NCBI GenBank assembly: GCA_002221725.1
Contig: NJFT01000182.1
Coordinates: 18,742 to 82,741, forward strand
DNA from: Scedosporium boydii
Taxonomy: Eukaryota > Ascomycota > Sordariomycetes > Microascales > Microascaceae
Length of the DNA: 64,000 nt
Direction of reading: 5' to 3'
Position 1 is the stretch's first letter. The number at the start of each line of letters is the position of its first letter. Under the pieces are notes generated by a model. It worked only from the letters and a program-made list of their open reading frames with translations, did not search any database and had not been told where the DNA came from. Below, piece by piece: positions 43,487-55,665 of the stretch. A program made the translations under genes and the position numbers.

Positions 43487-46302
43487 GAGTCCAGGGGAAA
43501 GTTCATAGAACCGTAGAATATTTGAGGTCGTCCATCTTTAGATTTTACCACGAGCCTCCTACGTCAGCCGCTTGTAAGTGAAGATATTTTTGAAACAAAA
43601 GAAGAAAAAAAAAAGGAAGAGGTCGACTCAGCATGGGCGAGTCAACCTGGCCGCCCTGAACCATTTATACCTGTGTCCACCAGACAGTAATTGAACCCAT
43701 GTAAGTGCAGCAAGTGCAACAAGTGCAGAGGGGCAAACCTTGGCAACATTAGCAACAATTGAATGGGGTTTATGGGGTCTTCCCCAGACTCCATCAGACG
43801 ACAAACTAGACTAAATCAGGTATCAATGGGTCTAGGGCCGTAGCTTAGGTTGGGGTAAAAGTTGGAGGATTCCACGACTCCACTCCTCGTACATGGCGGG
43901 CTAGAGGGTGCGACATATCGTCGAGGGCATCAATGATCAGTGCTCGCTCCCTTGTTTTTTCCTTTAGGCCGAATCTGGCAATCTTAATGGGACGGTGCTT
44001 GGCCTGATTGTCTCGTCTTTTGGGGTCACGCATAAGATTTGATCCTTCCTGCAGGCATCTTCAGAGTTCCACGTTAACCTGGCCTCAGCCAAGCCTCGAC
44101 TTTCTTAAAAAGGCCAGTTGACCACGTCAAACCCATTCCATACTTCGTAATACTCCGAAATAACGCGGCCCCCCTGAACCCTGAACGAGTAATGGCCCTT
44201 TTATTCCCGCATCGATTCTAAAATTTCGTGTTCCGAGTTGTTCATGATGAGATCGCCAAGGTGTCTGGCCGTCGGGGACTTGCTCTCTCGGGCATTTGGC
44301 TTCTTTTGAATTAACGCCCGCTTTCCCCAAGCGTTTCATCAATCTTTTTGGCTTTGCTGTATCTACTCCGGCACACCTGCCCGTTACATCTACAACGCGA
44401 CAGCCTCGATGTTTTTCTCAGAGGCGCACTACTAACTAGAACAAAATTCTCCGTGTGCCGAGCCATGTGCACGGCAGGGATTGCAAGCTCGCCTTGCAGC
44501 GATGTTGTGATTTGGAGAATCGGATGAAGGCCCCTAGACAGCCTTGCCCCGATCTGGTCTCCTGGTCTCCGACCGAACAGACCATCACGTCGGAACCCCC
44601 GATGCCATGTGAAATGAGACGCCCATTTCTGCGGCCCGGGGAAACGGGAGCAAGGGGTCTGGACATCGTTCCGCCTGTTATTGGCGAGATCGAAAGCACG
44701 TCTCGCCAAGGCTCCTAACTGGCTCGGTAGTGACATCGGCAGAACGTTTCGTTCGCCAAGAAATAACTCTCGATGGATGCAGGCAGGCAGGGTTCAGGAT
44801 CTGCCCATAAAGCTTATATCTCTTCTTTGCGTTGGATTCTGGGTGACCAGGGTCCGGGCCTGCTCACACGTGGGCATCTTCCACGCTTGAGTTTGGGGGT
44901 CTAGTCCCTCCCCCGTTCTCATCTCCTTGCCCCCCCCGCGCTGGAATTGAACTGCCATGAAAAGATGGCTCACTCTTAAAGAGTTGTAGAAGTTTGTCCA
45001 GCTCAGCACGACAGCCCAGCGGTTTGGACCGGTGCTGCCCAAGAACATGAAGCAACAGGAATGGTGTTTGGAGAGGATATTCACCGAGCAGATGTATAGT
45101 TCTCATAGATAGTAGTTTTGAAACATCGGCGGGCGTCTTATACACCGCAGTTGGTCTTGGTGGAATTTAAGTTGTGCGTCAAGACGAGTATCCAAGACAG
45201 AGTGACGGGCCTATGCTTGGTGGAGGGAGCGGTCAAGAACCAAAAAATGAGAGGGAGAAGGAAGAAGTCGGAGAGGGAATGCTGTAAACAATAGCATAAA
45301 TGCAAAAAAAAATTATTGATGCAAAAAGATTAGACGTGATGCGCTTGATTCTATCCTCTTTTCCTCTATCTTCCGGGTTGACGAAATAGCAGCCAAAAGC
45401 TGGGTGAAAACTGAGTTGAGCCGACTGGGTGTTAGTTGTGATGCTGCCATTTTACACCCTCTCATTCAACAGTTTCAATAGCATACGTGATTTTAAACTA
45501 GGGATCGCGGGACGATGGATCTGAGGATGGGGGTATGATTGAATGGTTTTCTGTTCCACAATTTCGAGGGCGATATCGACGAGTCAGGTTTTGAATAATT
45601 GACCGCGGCGAAAAGTACAGTGTACACTCTAAGTCAGCCTCGTCGCAGTTTATGAAGTTAGTTTAATTCTCTTATCATACATCATACCCTAAATCTCAAT
45701 GCAAGAGCTGAGGTGGAGTGAGTGGGTGGTGCATTCATTGTTGTGGTGATCGGCGGAGGAAAGAAAGTTGAGGGCCCCTTCGGGTATTACTAAACCTTCG
45801 CCTTGCAGTGAACGAAGTACACTACACTACTTCGTACAGTGGGTGTACAACCGCCTGGGTCAATCAATGGTATCTTGAATCTTGCGCTAGCCACCAAAGT
45901 CTCAGATCAATCAATGACGGGGTCCTCAGTGGATATGCACCTTGGAACGAAGCATTATTGGTCAAATCACTGTTGCCTCATAAATCACAGCACAGATCTG
46001 CATTCGGATTTCAATTTATCAAATCAATTCCGAATACAACATATCATCGATACACTGATTGATGCCCTGTGAAATCGAAATCTGAAAGACGCGGCCCTAT
46101 CCATCTCATCGAAACGATCTCACACCACGCGCCCGGCCAAGTCTCATCGCGCAGCATCCTTTCCATAAGAGGACCCAAGCCATCTCTTAACCTTGATAAA
46201 CATTCGTGATAACCTCATTCCTCCATTGGTGGCAACGGCAGACAGGGGCGGGTCTGAACCGTGATACGACACCCAACTGCCACCTAACATCCACCCAACG
46301 AT
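43487..46302. other. Divergent spacer between the arrestin and TRP-channel genes
   Basis: About 2.8 kb with the promoters of both neighbours. No gene recognised. It contains a triple 9-bp repeat (AAGTGCARN, 43703-43729), TACTTCGTA words at 44151 and 45828, and the inverted repeat at 45812-45835. Confidence 0.55.
45812..45835. repeat. Perfect inverted repeat with 8-bp spacer (ACGAAGTA / TACTTCGT)
   Basis: Arms ACGAAGTA (45812-45819) and TACTTCGT (45828-45835) flank the 8-bp spacer CACTACAC. The arms are the same word that is scattered through the spacers of this window. It lies 470 bp upstream of the channel gene. Confidence 0.75.
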
Positions 46303-48950
46303 ATGTTCCAACCCGGTTCCCGTCGTCGGCGGAATACAACCCAGATCGAAGGTATCAACCACAATGGCGAGCGCCGGCCTCTTCTCATCCAGCTGCCAAG
46401 TGATCGGGATCGGGATCGGGAGCAAGACCAAGACCAAGAACGGATTCCTCTCTATAGCTGTGTCTCCAACCCTCATAGTCATCTGCCAGTTTATACAAAT
46501 ATCCACAGGATCCGCCGCGACGTCATCTCTGTCATAGAAGACTACCTCAGCCAAGCACAGTTGACAGACGTCCGTATCAACATCACTGTTGTGAGACCCA
46601 TTGTTGATAAGCTTTATGAATTGGACGACATATCGATTGGTGAGTGATGCATTTCCATTACCGTCTTGCCAAGACGTCATATGTGCACGCCCCGGCCTCC
46701 CCCCCCCCCAATCGGAGGGAAATAAGCACACATCACCTGAAAGATCAATACGTTCTAACCTAGGAACATGGGGGCCATAAGTATACTGCCTCCTCGTCAA
46801 CCGAGCCCAGTTCCTCCACGAACAATCCCATTTGAGCAACCGCCACAACGTCAACTTCAGTCGTGCCACCTTGTGTGAGCTTGTCGCTACTCGGATTCTG
46901 AGACGGTTTAGCGAAGATAACCATGGAAATGAGGGTCTTCTTATCCTTTCTCATATTCTAGTGGCTGGTTTCGAGCCATTTCAGAATGCGCCAGAATCTG
47001 TCAAGAGGGAGTTTGAGGAGACCACCTCCTGGCTCTACCATCGGCCACTACCAGCTCTCGAGATAGCCATCCTTACCGAGAGCAAGTACTTCTTGAGTTC
47101 GACTCCTTGCCAGAAAGTGTAAGTAAAACTATGGATTCCGAGTTTGAAAGAGGTCCGGTATGCTCCTCCCTCTCAATGCACTTGTTGACTCGGCCTTTTC
47201 CTTTTCTTAGCACAAATGCCATCTATCAAGGGCGGGTGATATACACCCCATCGGGACTCCTTGACTTAATACCGGATCATTACAAACAGAAACCGATATC
47301 AATATATGATCCGCGTGAAGGACCGCTGCTTAACCAGTACCGCCTCATCGTGCCAAGGACGAGGAACATCCTCGAGCTCATCCAATACATGACGCTGACT
47401 GTGCTCTATGTGGCATTCATGGCTGAGCGGGACTCCTCGAGACTCAGCATACTTGAACTGTGTTTTTCAGTTTATGCTTTTGGATGGTCTCTCGAGCAGT
47501 TCGCGACAATTTTGGGTCACGGATGGTAGGCTTTCTTGTTCGCCTGCCCTTTTCATACTTCAGATATATACTCACCCTTTCTACTAGGCATGTCTACACC
47601 CAGAACCTGTGGTCATTCCTCGATGTCGGGTTTATCGCCATTTACGCAGCATACCTAACGTTGCGGACGTATGGCTGGTACATGCACGATTCAGAGCCGG
47701 GTCAACAAGCGCTCGACGTCATGGCGTTAGCTGCGCCAGTCGTCATCCCTCGACTGGGGTTTAACTTGCTCTCGGACAGCATGGTCTTTCTGTCATTAAG
47801 GGCGATGATGGGAGACTTCGCCATATTGACAGCCTTGTCAGCGTGGTGTTTCGTTGGCTTCCTCATATCTTTGCAATGGTTGCACCCGGGAAGCCATGAT
47901 CCTTTGTATGCTCAGAATTCCAACTTCACGCGTAGTCAGTCCCCTTACAATGACCCTTGCTAACATTAGTTACACAGCACAACCGGAAAGTGGATGCTCT
48001 GGATTTGGTTTGGTCTTGATGGAACAGGCATCCAGAGATCTGTAAGTCTACCTAATTATACATATCGAAACTTTCCCTTAGTGACCACCCAAACTTCGGA
48101 TACTGATGGGATGCTCGCTTGCTAGACCGAATTCCACTGGCTACTTGGCCCATCCTTGATGATTGCGTTTGCATTCCTTGGGAATACACTCTTCTTGACT
48201 ATTCTAGTTTCTATTTTATCGAATACCTTCGCCGCCATTGCTCGTGACGCAGCGGCAGAGATTCAGTACCGCAAGGCAGTCGTTACGCTAGAGGGTGTCA
48301 AAAGCGATGCTATTTTTGCCTACCAACCGCCATTCAATATCCTAGCCGTGTTCTTTTTCGTTCCCCTTCAATTTGTTCTTAGCCCTCGGTGGTTTCACAA
48401 AATTCACGTCGCAACCGTGCGGCTCGTCAACCTACCAATACTCCTCGCCATTGCACTCATGGAACGGCGCGTGCTGTGGACTCCTACCCTCACATCAAGG
48501 TTACCTCGAGTCGGCTCGGCACGTTTGACCCGTCCATCGCAGTGGTTCTGGAAGCGGTGGAATATTGCGGCGCGCCAGGATATCCGTGCCGTCTTCGACA
48601 TGCCTCCTCCCGATACGGTTGAGGAAGCCATCGCCGCCGATGATGAACTCACTCACCACCTCATCCGAAGGCAGTACACACATCGGGACTCCACGCATCA
48701 GAGCGAGCGCAAGTTTAAAAGAAGAGATTCTACATATCCTGGCCTTGCTCCCCAGATGAGGAGTTCGGTCGAGGAGTCGGAGGAGGCGCTTGATATTTCC
48801 GATATGGATTCGCGGCTGAGTGCAGTCGAGGCATCTACCGCTCGTATTGAGAGGTTACTGGAGAAACTATGCTCTCAAGAAGAAAGGAAGAAAAGGCCGG
48901 TGCCGGAAAGCACAGATGGGAGTGCGGCATTGAAGGACCTGGGTGGGTAA
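46303..48950 (+). CDS. YVC1: TRP-type vacuolar cation channel (TRPY/Yvc1 family)
   Basis: Exons 46303-46639, 46782-47118, 47211-47525, 47588-47905, 47978-48041 and 48126-48950 (731 aa); every junction keeps frame. Yvc1 releases Ca2+ from the vacuole on hyperosmotic or mechanical stimulation. The N-terminus contains an Asp-Arg/Asp-Gln run encoded by GGGATC/CAAGAC repeats, then a cytosolic helical domain (LSQAQLTDVRINITVVRPIV). Six hydrophobic segments follow: LELIQYMTLTVLYVAFMAE, LELCFSVYAFGWSLEQF, FLDVGFIAIYAAYLTL, ALAAPVVIPRLGFNLLS, ALSAWCFVGFLISLQW and, after the pore loop KWMLWIWFGLDGTGIQRS, the last helix with AFLGNTLFLTILVSILSN. A C-terminal cytosolic domain ends in a coiled coil (DSRLSAVEASTARIERLLEK) and a basic tail. 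The family match is strong around the pore; exon 1 is the least conserved part. Confidence 0.92.
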
Positions 48951-49438
48951 ATGAATTCGAATATCATCCACTTCCTTCCAAACATGTGAATCCTTGCTTT
49001 TATGCACATGCATACACACATACATATATATATAGAGGACCCGAATCAAAAAGATCAAGCCCGGGCCTTCAGCTTATTCTGTGCCTGCCAATTTCTTACT
49101 CGCAATGCTTGTTTTCTGGATGTTTGAGAAGTAGATGTGTTGACGAGCAATTGCGCCTGAGAGAGAAGCAGTGATGGTGATGATGTGGTGGGGTCGAAAA
49201 GCTCAACATTGAGCTTTTAATGTTGACGACTTAAAATTCAAACCTCACTTCGTAAAGAGGGCAAGGCAAATCGACGAATTAAGCTACATGTATTGCTACC
49301 CTTCTCTCGACTTTACACGGAATAAGATCAATGATATAAATTCATCCGACATTCATCGACCTAGATCTTGCTTGCGCAAAGCTCGCCTAGAAAAATCTCG
49401 TCGCTCACCTCGCTGTCCACCCCACCAAGCATCAAAAG
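48951..49438. other. Intergenic: channel 3' end and MTQ2 promoter
   Basis: 488 bp without a gene; a short TA repeat at about 49023-49034 is the only notable sequence. Confidence 0.6.
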
Positions 49439-50260
49439 ATGCTGCCAACTCCGGATACCTCCCATATCCCGACTTCTCTAGTCTACGACCCGGTAGAAGA
49501 TTCATATCTTCTGCTCGACACCTTCTCCTCTGAAACGGAGCGCACTTTTCTCAAATCCCACTTCTTCCCCGAGGTGCCATCATCCTCATCGACGCCGCTC
49601 CCGTTTGTGCTCGAGATCGGCTCCGGCTCCGGCGTGGTCTCCGCATTCCTGACTGCGAATGCGCGATACATTTTTGGAGGAGAGGTGTTATGCGCCTGCA
49701 CGGATCTTAATCCCCACGCATGTCGTGCCACTCGGGAAACCATCACAAAAGAGCTCGCGCGGAAAGACGGCGAAGGGAAAGAGACAGCCGAACAACTAGA
49801 TGTCGGCACGGGCTTGTTTCTGGGTGTCTCCAACGCGGACCTTGAAGGACCTTGGAATAGGGGCATCGTTGATGTTCTCGTCTTCAACCCACCCTACGTC
49901 CCTACGCCGGAACTGCCTGCGAAGCCGGCGAAGTTGACTGATCCAGCCACCAGCAAAATGGAAACCCCGCGGCTTAAACCGTCGTTTGAAGAAGAAGAGT
50001 ATTTCCTCGGTCTTGCATACGCAGGGGGATATGAGGGGATGGAGGTGACGAACCGTGTGATCGAGAAGCTGGGAGATGTCCTGTCGCCTCGGGGCTGCGC
50101 TTACATCGTCCTATGCGCGCAGAACCACCCCGAACAGGTGAAGGAGAGGATACGTGGTATGGGCCCCGAGTGGAGGGCGGAGGCGGTTGGTTCAAGCGGG
50201 AAGAAGGCGGGCTGGGAGAAGCTCCAAATCATGCGAGCATGGAGAGAGAAACCCCAATGA
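49439..50260 (+). CDS. MTQ2: eRF1 glutamine methyltransferase catalytic subunit (HemK/N6AMT1 family)
   Basis: A single exon of 273 aa. Mtq2, with its zinc-finger partner Trm112, methylates the Gln of the GGQ motif in release factor eRF1. The opening SLVYDPVEDSYLLLDTF is the family's characteristic substrate-side motif. The SAM-binding motif I is VLEIGSGSGVVSAFL (about residues 57-71), an acidic motif is CTDLNPHACRAT (Asp about 89), and the catalytic NPPY lies at 150-153 (DVLVFNPPYVPTPE). GWEKLQIMRA near the C-terminus matches the last strand. Length and motif order fit the eukaryotic family, not bacterial PrmC/HemK, which has an additional N-terminal domain. It converges with SMD1. Confidence 0.93.
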   Translation: MLPTPDTSHIPTSLVYDPVEDSYLLLDTFSSETERTFLKSHFFPEVPSSSSTPLPFVLEIGSGSGVVSAFLTANARYIFGGEVLCACTDLNPHACRATRETITKELARKDGEGKETAEQLDVGTGLFLGVSNADLEGPWNRGIVDVLVFNPPYVPTPELPAKPAKLTDPATSKMETPRLKPSFEEEEYFLGLAYAGGYEGMEVTNRVIEKLGDVLSPRGCAYIVLCAQNHPEQVKERIRGMGPEWRAEAVGSSGKKAGWEKLQIMRAWREKPQ

Positions 50261-50561
50261 TCAGACAAAGATTGACGGGATTTGTGAGACAGTATCTACG
50301 GAGAAACTCGCCAATTCTTTTGGCTTCGGAAACTTTTTTGTAGCTATGTTTGGTCTCTAAGTGCCCCAACGCCAGGATACCAAAACTCGCATAGTAGGAA
50401 TCAAATATATGCAACCCCAACCCCCCGGTTCTTATCCCCAGCTTTCTTTTTTGTGATAGCCGAATCCACCTGCTTATATTTCATTATCCCATACCCTCCA
50501 ACGGCGTAGCCACCGTATAACCTTTCCTAACGACGACAACAACCCCAGCCGAGAGATCACC
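50261..50561. other. Convergent 3' regions of MTQ2 and SMD1
   Basis: 301 bp holding both 3' UTRs; nothing else is seen. Confidence 0.6.
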
Positions 50562-51159
50562 TCAACCCCGCCCGCGGAAACCACGTCCCCTTCCCCTGCC
50601 ACCGCCGCGCCCGCGCCCGCGCCCCCTTCCACCACGATCCGCCACTTCTTTTCGGGCCTTGTTCTTCGGCTTTGGCGCGTCGTCGATGAGTAGAGTGTCG
50701 AGAGGCAGCGAATCGGGGAGGATGAAGTAGCGGATGGTGCTGCCGCGAATGTTCATTGTATCGAGAGAGATGGGGTCCTGGCCCTTGGCGGTCATGCGTA
50801 CGTTTCGGAGGGCCGTGTTCATTTGCGGCGAGACGGACATGATGGTGCCGTGGACAATGGTGCCTGGAGCAAGTATGAATTGTTAGCTATGTGTATGCTT
50901 GAGGAGGTGCGGTGGATTTGTGCGTTGTTCCGCCGCGATGCCGGCCGGAGGAAGTGGGTGCCATACCATTCTTTAATTCTATGGTGACCGTCTCATTGGC
51001 ACATTTCATCAAAAACCTGCAATTGGAGAACTATTAGTCTCTGCATCTCGGGGAGAGTGGAGGAGGGGCCCGCGGCATTGAGTCGCGTGGCACCAAGCGA
51101 GCCTGAGCAAGACGATGACCAGAGCGGGGAGGGTCGATCGCATACCTGACGAGCTTCAT
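50562..51159 (-). CDS. SMD1: Small nuclear ribonucleoprotein Sm D1
   Basis: Exons on the minus strand: 51159-51146 (14 nt, MKLV plus part of Arg), 51016-50967 and 50863-50562 (121 aa). The product reads [20 protein letters not shown] and then [20 protein letters not shown], which are Sm motif 1 and the linker; Sm motif 2 is [12 protein letters not shown]. SmD1 forms part of the heptameric ring on U1, U2, U4 and U5 snRNAs. The tail from about residue 100 is an RG/RGG repeat, a known target of symmetric arginine methylation that helps SMN-type assembly and nuclear import. Length is close to human SmD1 (119 aa). The very short first exon is supported by GTATGC/GCAG junctions and by perfect family agreement across the splice. 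Confidence 0.96.
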
Positions 51160-53117
51160 CGTGGCGGGACTGTCGTAAATATAGATTGAAAAACGTAGGC
51201 AGGAGGCGAATGGGAGAGCTGACCTGGTGCGCTACCCTTAACTCGGTGTGCTCGTTAAGGCTCGGGTGGGTGCGAGTCTCTGGTGGGAGGCTGAAGCTAT
51301 AACAGAAATTGTTTGGCAGCCTGTCCTGGCAGTGGCAGACGGAGCTTGCCGTCTCCAAGAAGCTAATACCAAGTTACCACAAGAGTAAATTGCTCCAGCA
51401 ATTGGGGGTCTAGGTCACGTGATCTGAAAATCGATACATCCTCCCAGCAGTCCGGACGACAACCGAACTTACTCCTCTCAAGACAAATGATAGAAACATC
51501 CATTTTCCAGGAACCCTCGGTAGAACACCAGGTGTTTCTACTTTTCTCATTTGAACAATCAACCGACAAAGGGTGACACTTATGGGGAAGTTCTTCGTCG
51601 CTCAGGGAGAGCCGTAGAAATCTAAATTCTCAGATCAACACTATCTCCCTGAGACCAAGCGCCATCGCATGTCGCAGAACCAAGTAGCACATTATATTGA
51701 AATAATCGCCTGACACGTTCCTCTGCGCCGTGAACGAGCTCATCGTCAATCCAGCATGTGTGGCTCCGAATAAGCTTCCTATTCATAAGCTTATCCAAAG
51801 AGCTCCCACCCCACATGTTGTTGACGGCTCTATTGCTTCTCATTCCGCAGGTGCAACTACGGGATTTTTGTCCCATGCAGGCATCCGCGAGGACGGCATC
51901 ATTCTCGGCTAGCTCGGCTTAGCCAGTGTTCGGGGATAGAAATTGCTCCCCGTAGACACATTATAAGGAGTGTTCGATATTGCCAGATGCCTCCCCATTT
52001 TCGTGCCCCTTGAGGAGTTTGCATAAGTCAGAGAGAACTATGTAGGAGAATGAGTGAGGCGGTCTTGCTCATTCCTCAAGTTTTTTATAGACGTGCTGCC
52101 TCCCGCAATGTAGCAAGGTGTCTGCTCCCTTGGCCGAGACCCTTACTGTATGAATGCGAGGGACAAGGAAAATGAATGCTAGGCTCTCTTATACTTACCA
52201 ATAGGAGCTTCTCGACTCATGCACCGATGTAGGGAACAGTGCCACGCTGGCCCTGTTGTGAAAGCCTAGCGAGAGCATATCTGGGGAGAAAACCGATCTT
52301 GGCACCCGTCGCATGAGCACCTAGGAAGTAGCCGGCCGAAAAATAACACCAGAATCCATGACTTATGGAGTTATTTCATTTAGTTTTCCTGGCTGGTTTG
52401 TTTTTGCTAGTGTAGCAAGGCAGAATCTTGCCCTTTGCTTGGTTTGAGAGTCCCGGTAACTTATACCATGTGCTCAGGACAGTGACAACCTTGTATAAAT
52501 GACGGCCTAAAGAATCTCTGTATAGTTGGCTTCTTGGAATGGATATCTTTAAATCACCTCGATGGCAGGTGCGCTCAAGTAGTCTAGCATCGGGAAGGGA
52601 CAACTTGTAAGATGCCTCTTAATTCACGAATTCTTTTCACATTCGTGTCTCTCGTGTGTATCTCGTGTTGTGTAAACTCACGGAAGGAATTTTAGCTCCA
52701 GCATCTATACATATCCAGCTCTCATCCAAAGACTGTCCAGGCAAGCAGAAGTTTTCGTCAATAGCTTCCTCTCTCAAGACATTAACAACATCAACCATTT
52801 CACTACTCCATACATTATCAATTACCCTTTCTCAGTTAATACCCTCTATTCCACTTCTATTCAGGATCAGGTAATGTAACCTGCTAGGCCTCTATATCCT
52901 TTACATTGCCTTCTCAATCCTCTTTAACTTACTACTCTCCTACCACATCAGACCAGAGCAACTAAGCAGCAAGAGAATCTCAGCCAAGAATTCCGATATA
53001 AGCTACTGACTGACCTGCAAATGCCGGTCATGGTTGGTAGATAAGCTGGCATCTAAGGCCCTTGCTTTGCTTTCACAGCTGTCCTTGTTTTCCAAATCAT
53101 TGTGTTGATTTGAAACG
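51160..53117. other. Divergent spacer between SMD1 and tyrosinase
   Basis: About 2 kb with no recognised gene. The first few hundred bases should be the SMD1 promoter (its first intron and leader are pyrimidine-poor), the last part the tyrosinase promoter. Only frames below 95 codons occur, none with a domain. Confidence 0.55.
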
Positions 53118-55235
53118 ATGGCAGTCTTACACAGAGCTTTAGCTGTAGGCCTCTTGTTATATGCAATGCTAGCAAACGGACATCATGGCCCTTACAACTA
53201 TGGAGCCACAGCAAGCAACTTACTATTGAAGAGACAGAATATATTCGAGACGATTGTGATCACCAACCTCACGAGTGCATCTGAAATTGATCCCCCAGCA
53301 CGGATGGAGCTTAGAGAATTGAAGAAGGATTCCTATAAATGGAATCTATACCTCCTTGCCCTAAGCATGTTCCAATGGACCGAGGCTTCGAGGCCTGACT
53401 CGTGGTATCAGATTGCTGGTAAATATTCCATCTCCGCCTCGAGCTACTGACGACACGCAGGATGCCTAATCACTACTCTCTCTTTAGGCATTCACGGTTA
53501 CCCCTTTGTTTCTTGGAATGGGGTTGAAGGCGCAAATCCCTGGACTGGCTACTGTCCCCATTCGTCCATCTTGTTCCCGACATGGCATCGCCCATATATG
53601 GCTCTAGTGGAGGTAAGTCTCCCAGATTGTCAAGAAATTGTTTCCGCTGGCTCCAAGGTCACGGCTAACTGTATTGCGGAAAACAAGCAACAATTATACT
53701 ATCGCGTTCAATTCGTTGCGTCGCTCTTTCAGAACGAGACCGAACGTGCTCTATATCAACAGGCGGCGTCTATTTGGCGCATGCCATACTGGGATTGGGC
53801 GCAGAGACCATTGGATGGTGCTCCCATATTCATGGAAGAGTTTGGTCTAGAAAACATCAGAATCTATGGCCCTAATGGATGGCAACTCGTCGCGAATCCG
53901 CTGTATAGCTTCCATTTTACCGGAAACAAGACGCTCGATTTCCCCGCCGAGGTATGGATTCCTGCCAACCCGTTATATCGAGTGAGATGCTAAGGCCAAG
54001 TGCAGCTTCGAGAGTGGAACGAAACCAAACGAGCGCCTTCCGACCAGACGGCTAGTGCGGTATCCCGTAGCGATGAAGTTGCAAGCCAGCTTGAGACGAG
54101 GCTCGATCAACTTCAACAACGGCTTTTCATGCTCTTTTCGTCATACCATAATTATACGACGTTCAGCAACGTTCAGCATATTCAACAAGAGAATGGGGAG
54201 TATGAGTCGATTGAAGCGATCCATAATGCCATTCATTCGTCGGTTGGCCAAGGGGGACATATGGACTACATTATGTACTCCGCCTTTGATCCCATCTTTT
54301 TCCTGCACCACGCCAATGTCGACCGGCTCGTCGCTATGTGGCAGGCACTCAATCCTTCTTCATGGGTGATGCCCCTGGCGGCATCAGTAGCTACATTCAC
54401 TACCGACGAGGGGGAGGTCCAGGATGCCAATACGGATCTGATGCCTTTTTACACCAGCGGTGGTCAGTTCTGGAACTCCGAGCTCTCACGAGATACGCGA
54501 TCATTTGGTTATGTCTATGACGACACCGCCAATGTCTCCCTTACTAGGCAGTCCAATACCGAAGCCCTGGAGGAATTGAAAAGAGTGATTAACAAAAAAT
54601 ACGGCCAGTCGAGCCCATCCGCCGCCATAGTTCTCCAGCCGGGGCCGAGAGCTAGAGATCTCTCTATCCGTACTGAAATGGCTGAAAAGTTTCGGAAAGA
54701 GGCGGTAGCCAATGGCAGCTTTATCCCAAATCTCTCGAGTCACGGATTTTTTCCGAGTCCACCTTTCTCAGCTATCATGGAAAAAGGGAATCGGTACACT
54801 GAGTGGATTGCGAATATCAAAATCCTGAGGAAGGACATCGACCGACCCATGTCAATACTTTTCTTCGTCGGGGACGTTCCTGACGATCACAAGAGCTGGA
54901 AAGGTTCTCCGAATGTGGCAGGGTCCTTTGGGGTATTCCCTATGGCAGGTGCCTCGAATCCAACAGCTCACGTTACTGGGACCCTACCCCTAACATCGGC
55001 GCTAACGAAGATGGTAGCCGCTAGGTTTGTTCGCAGTATGGACCCAGAAGATATGGGTCTCTACCTAGAACACAACCTCAAGTTTCGAGTTTTGGATGCC
55101 AACCACGACATAGTCGACCTTGGACGAACAGGAGGCCTGAGTATCACAATAGCTAGTGCATCTGTGAAAGTATCTTTGAAGAATACTGGGTTGCCAGAAT
55201 GGGATGGCCTAGTGGAGAGGTTTACATTGATGTAA
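53118..55235 (+). CDS. Secreted tyrosinase (type-3 copper monophenol/diphenol oxidase)
   Basis: Exons 53118-53418, 53488-53612, 53688-53951 and 54006-55235 (639 aa). An N-terminal hydrophobic stretch ([20 protein letters not shown]) looks like a signal peptide. The CuA site has HGYPF (His about 103), YCPHSSILF (His about 125, next to the Cys expected to form the thioether) and FPTWHRPYM (His about 134). The CuB site has [10 protein letters not shown] (His about 303 and 307) and [15 protein letters not shown] (His about 332). The last 250 residues fit the tyrosinase C-terminal domain that caps the active site until proteolysis. Such enzymes oxidise phenols to quinones for pigment, sporulation or defence. 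Intron 2 (53613-53687) is 75 nt with no in-frame stop, but its removal gives the family's [13 protein letters not shown]; it is therefore treated as spliced. No biosynthetic neighbours are present. Confidence 0.92.
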
Positions 55236-55665
55236 GAGGGAGTTCTGCCATCACACCTAGAGTAAGATTGTGCATCATGGGATTCAGCTGCGAAGGGAAT
55301 ATCATGTTTGACCCGATATCCCAGAATGAGATTGTATGTTGCGCAGATAAACAGGAACATTAATTCACCTTTGAAGCAACTGAGCACTCCGTAGAGAGAG
55401 TCACGTGTCATACAGCGGCGTACCTGGCAAAGCAGGCCTGTGTCAATGCTTCGGATACCCCTCTAAAATTTCTTATCGATTACCATATCGATAACGATTT
55501 CCAGATAAAGATTTTTTTTTTTCCTAGCTTCCTCTCCAGTCGTTTTTTTTTCCCACCAGCCCACGGAGGTTTGGCTGATAATCCCCCAACCGTGGCGGAC
55601 TCGATACTTCGAACGACTTGCGCGAGTACACCTTTTCATACGATATATTCTGGGATAGCCTAACT
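55236..55665. promoter_or_regulatory. Promoter of RPA135 with TTATCGAT inverted repeat
   Basis: 430 bp after the tyrosinase stop. Bases 55473-55494 form TTATCGAT-TACCAT-ATCGATAA, a perfect 8-bp inverted repeat with a 6-bp spacer, 172 bp before the start codon. T-rich tracts follow at 55511-55523 and 55543-55552. Confidence 0.55.

Noticed and set aside
45812..45835. Resemblance of the TACTTCGTA family to loxP arms
   Set aside because: Only eight bases match, arm orientation is reversed and there is no tyrosine recombinase gene in the window.
52189..52210. ATACTTACC, like the 5' end of U1 snRNA
   Set aside because: The following sequence does not match U1 stem-loops or an Sm site.
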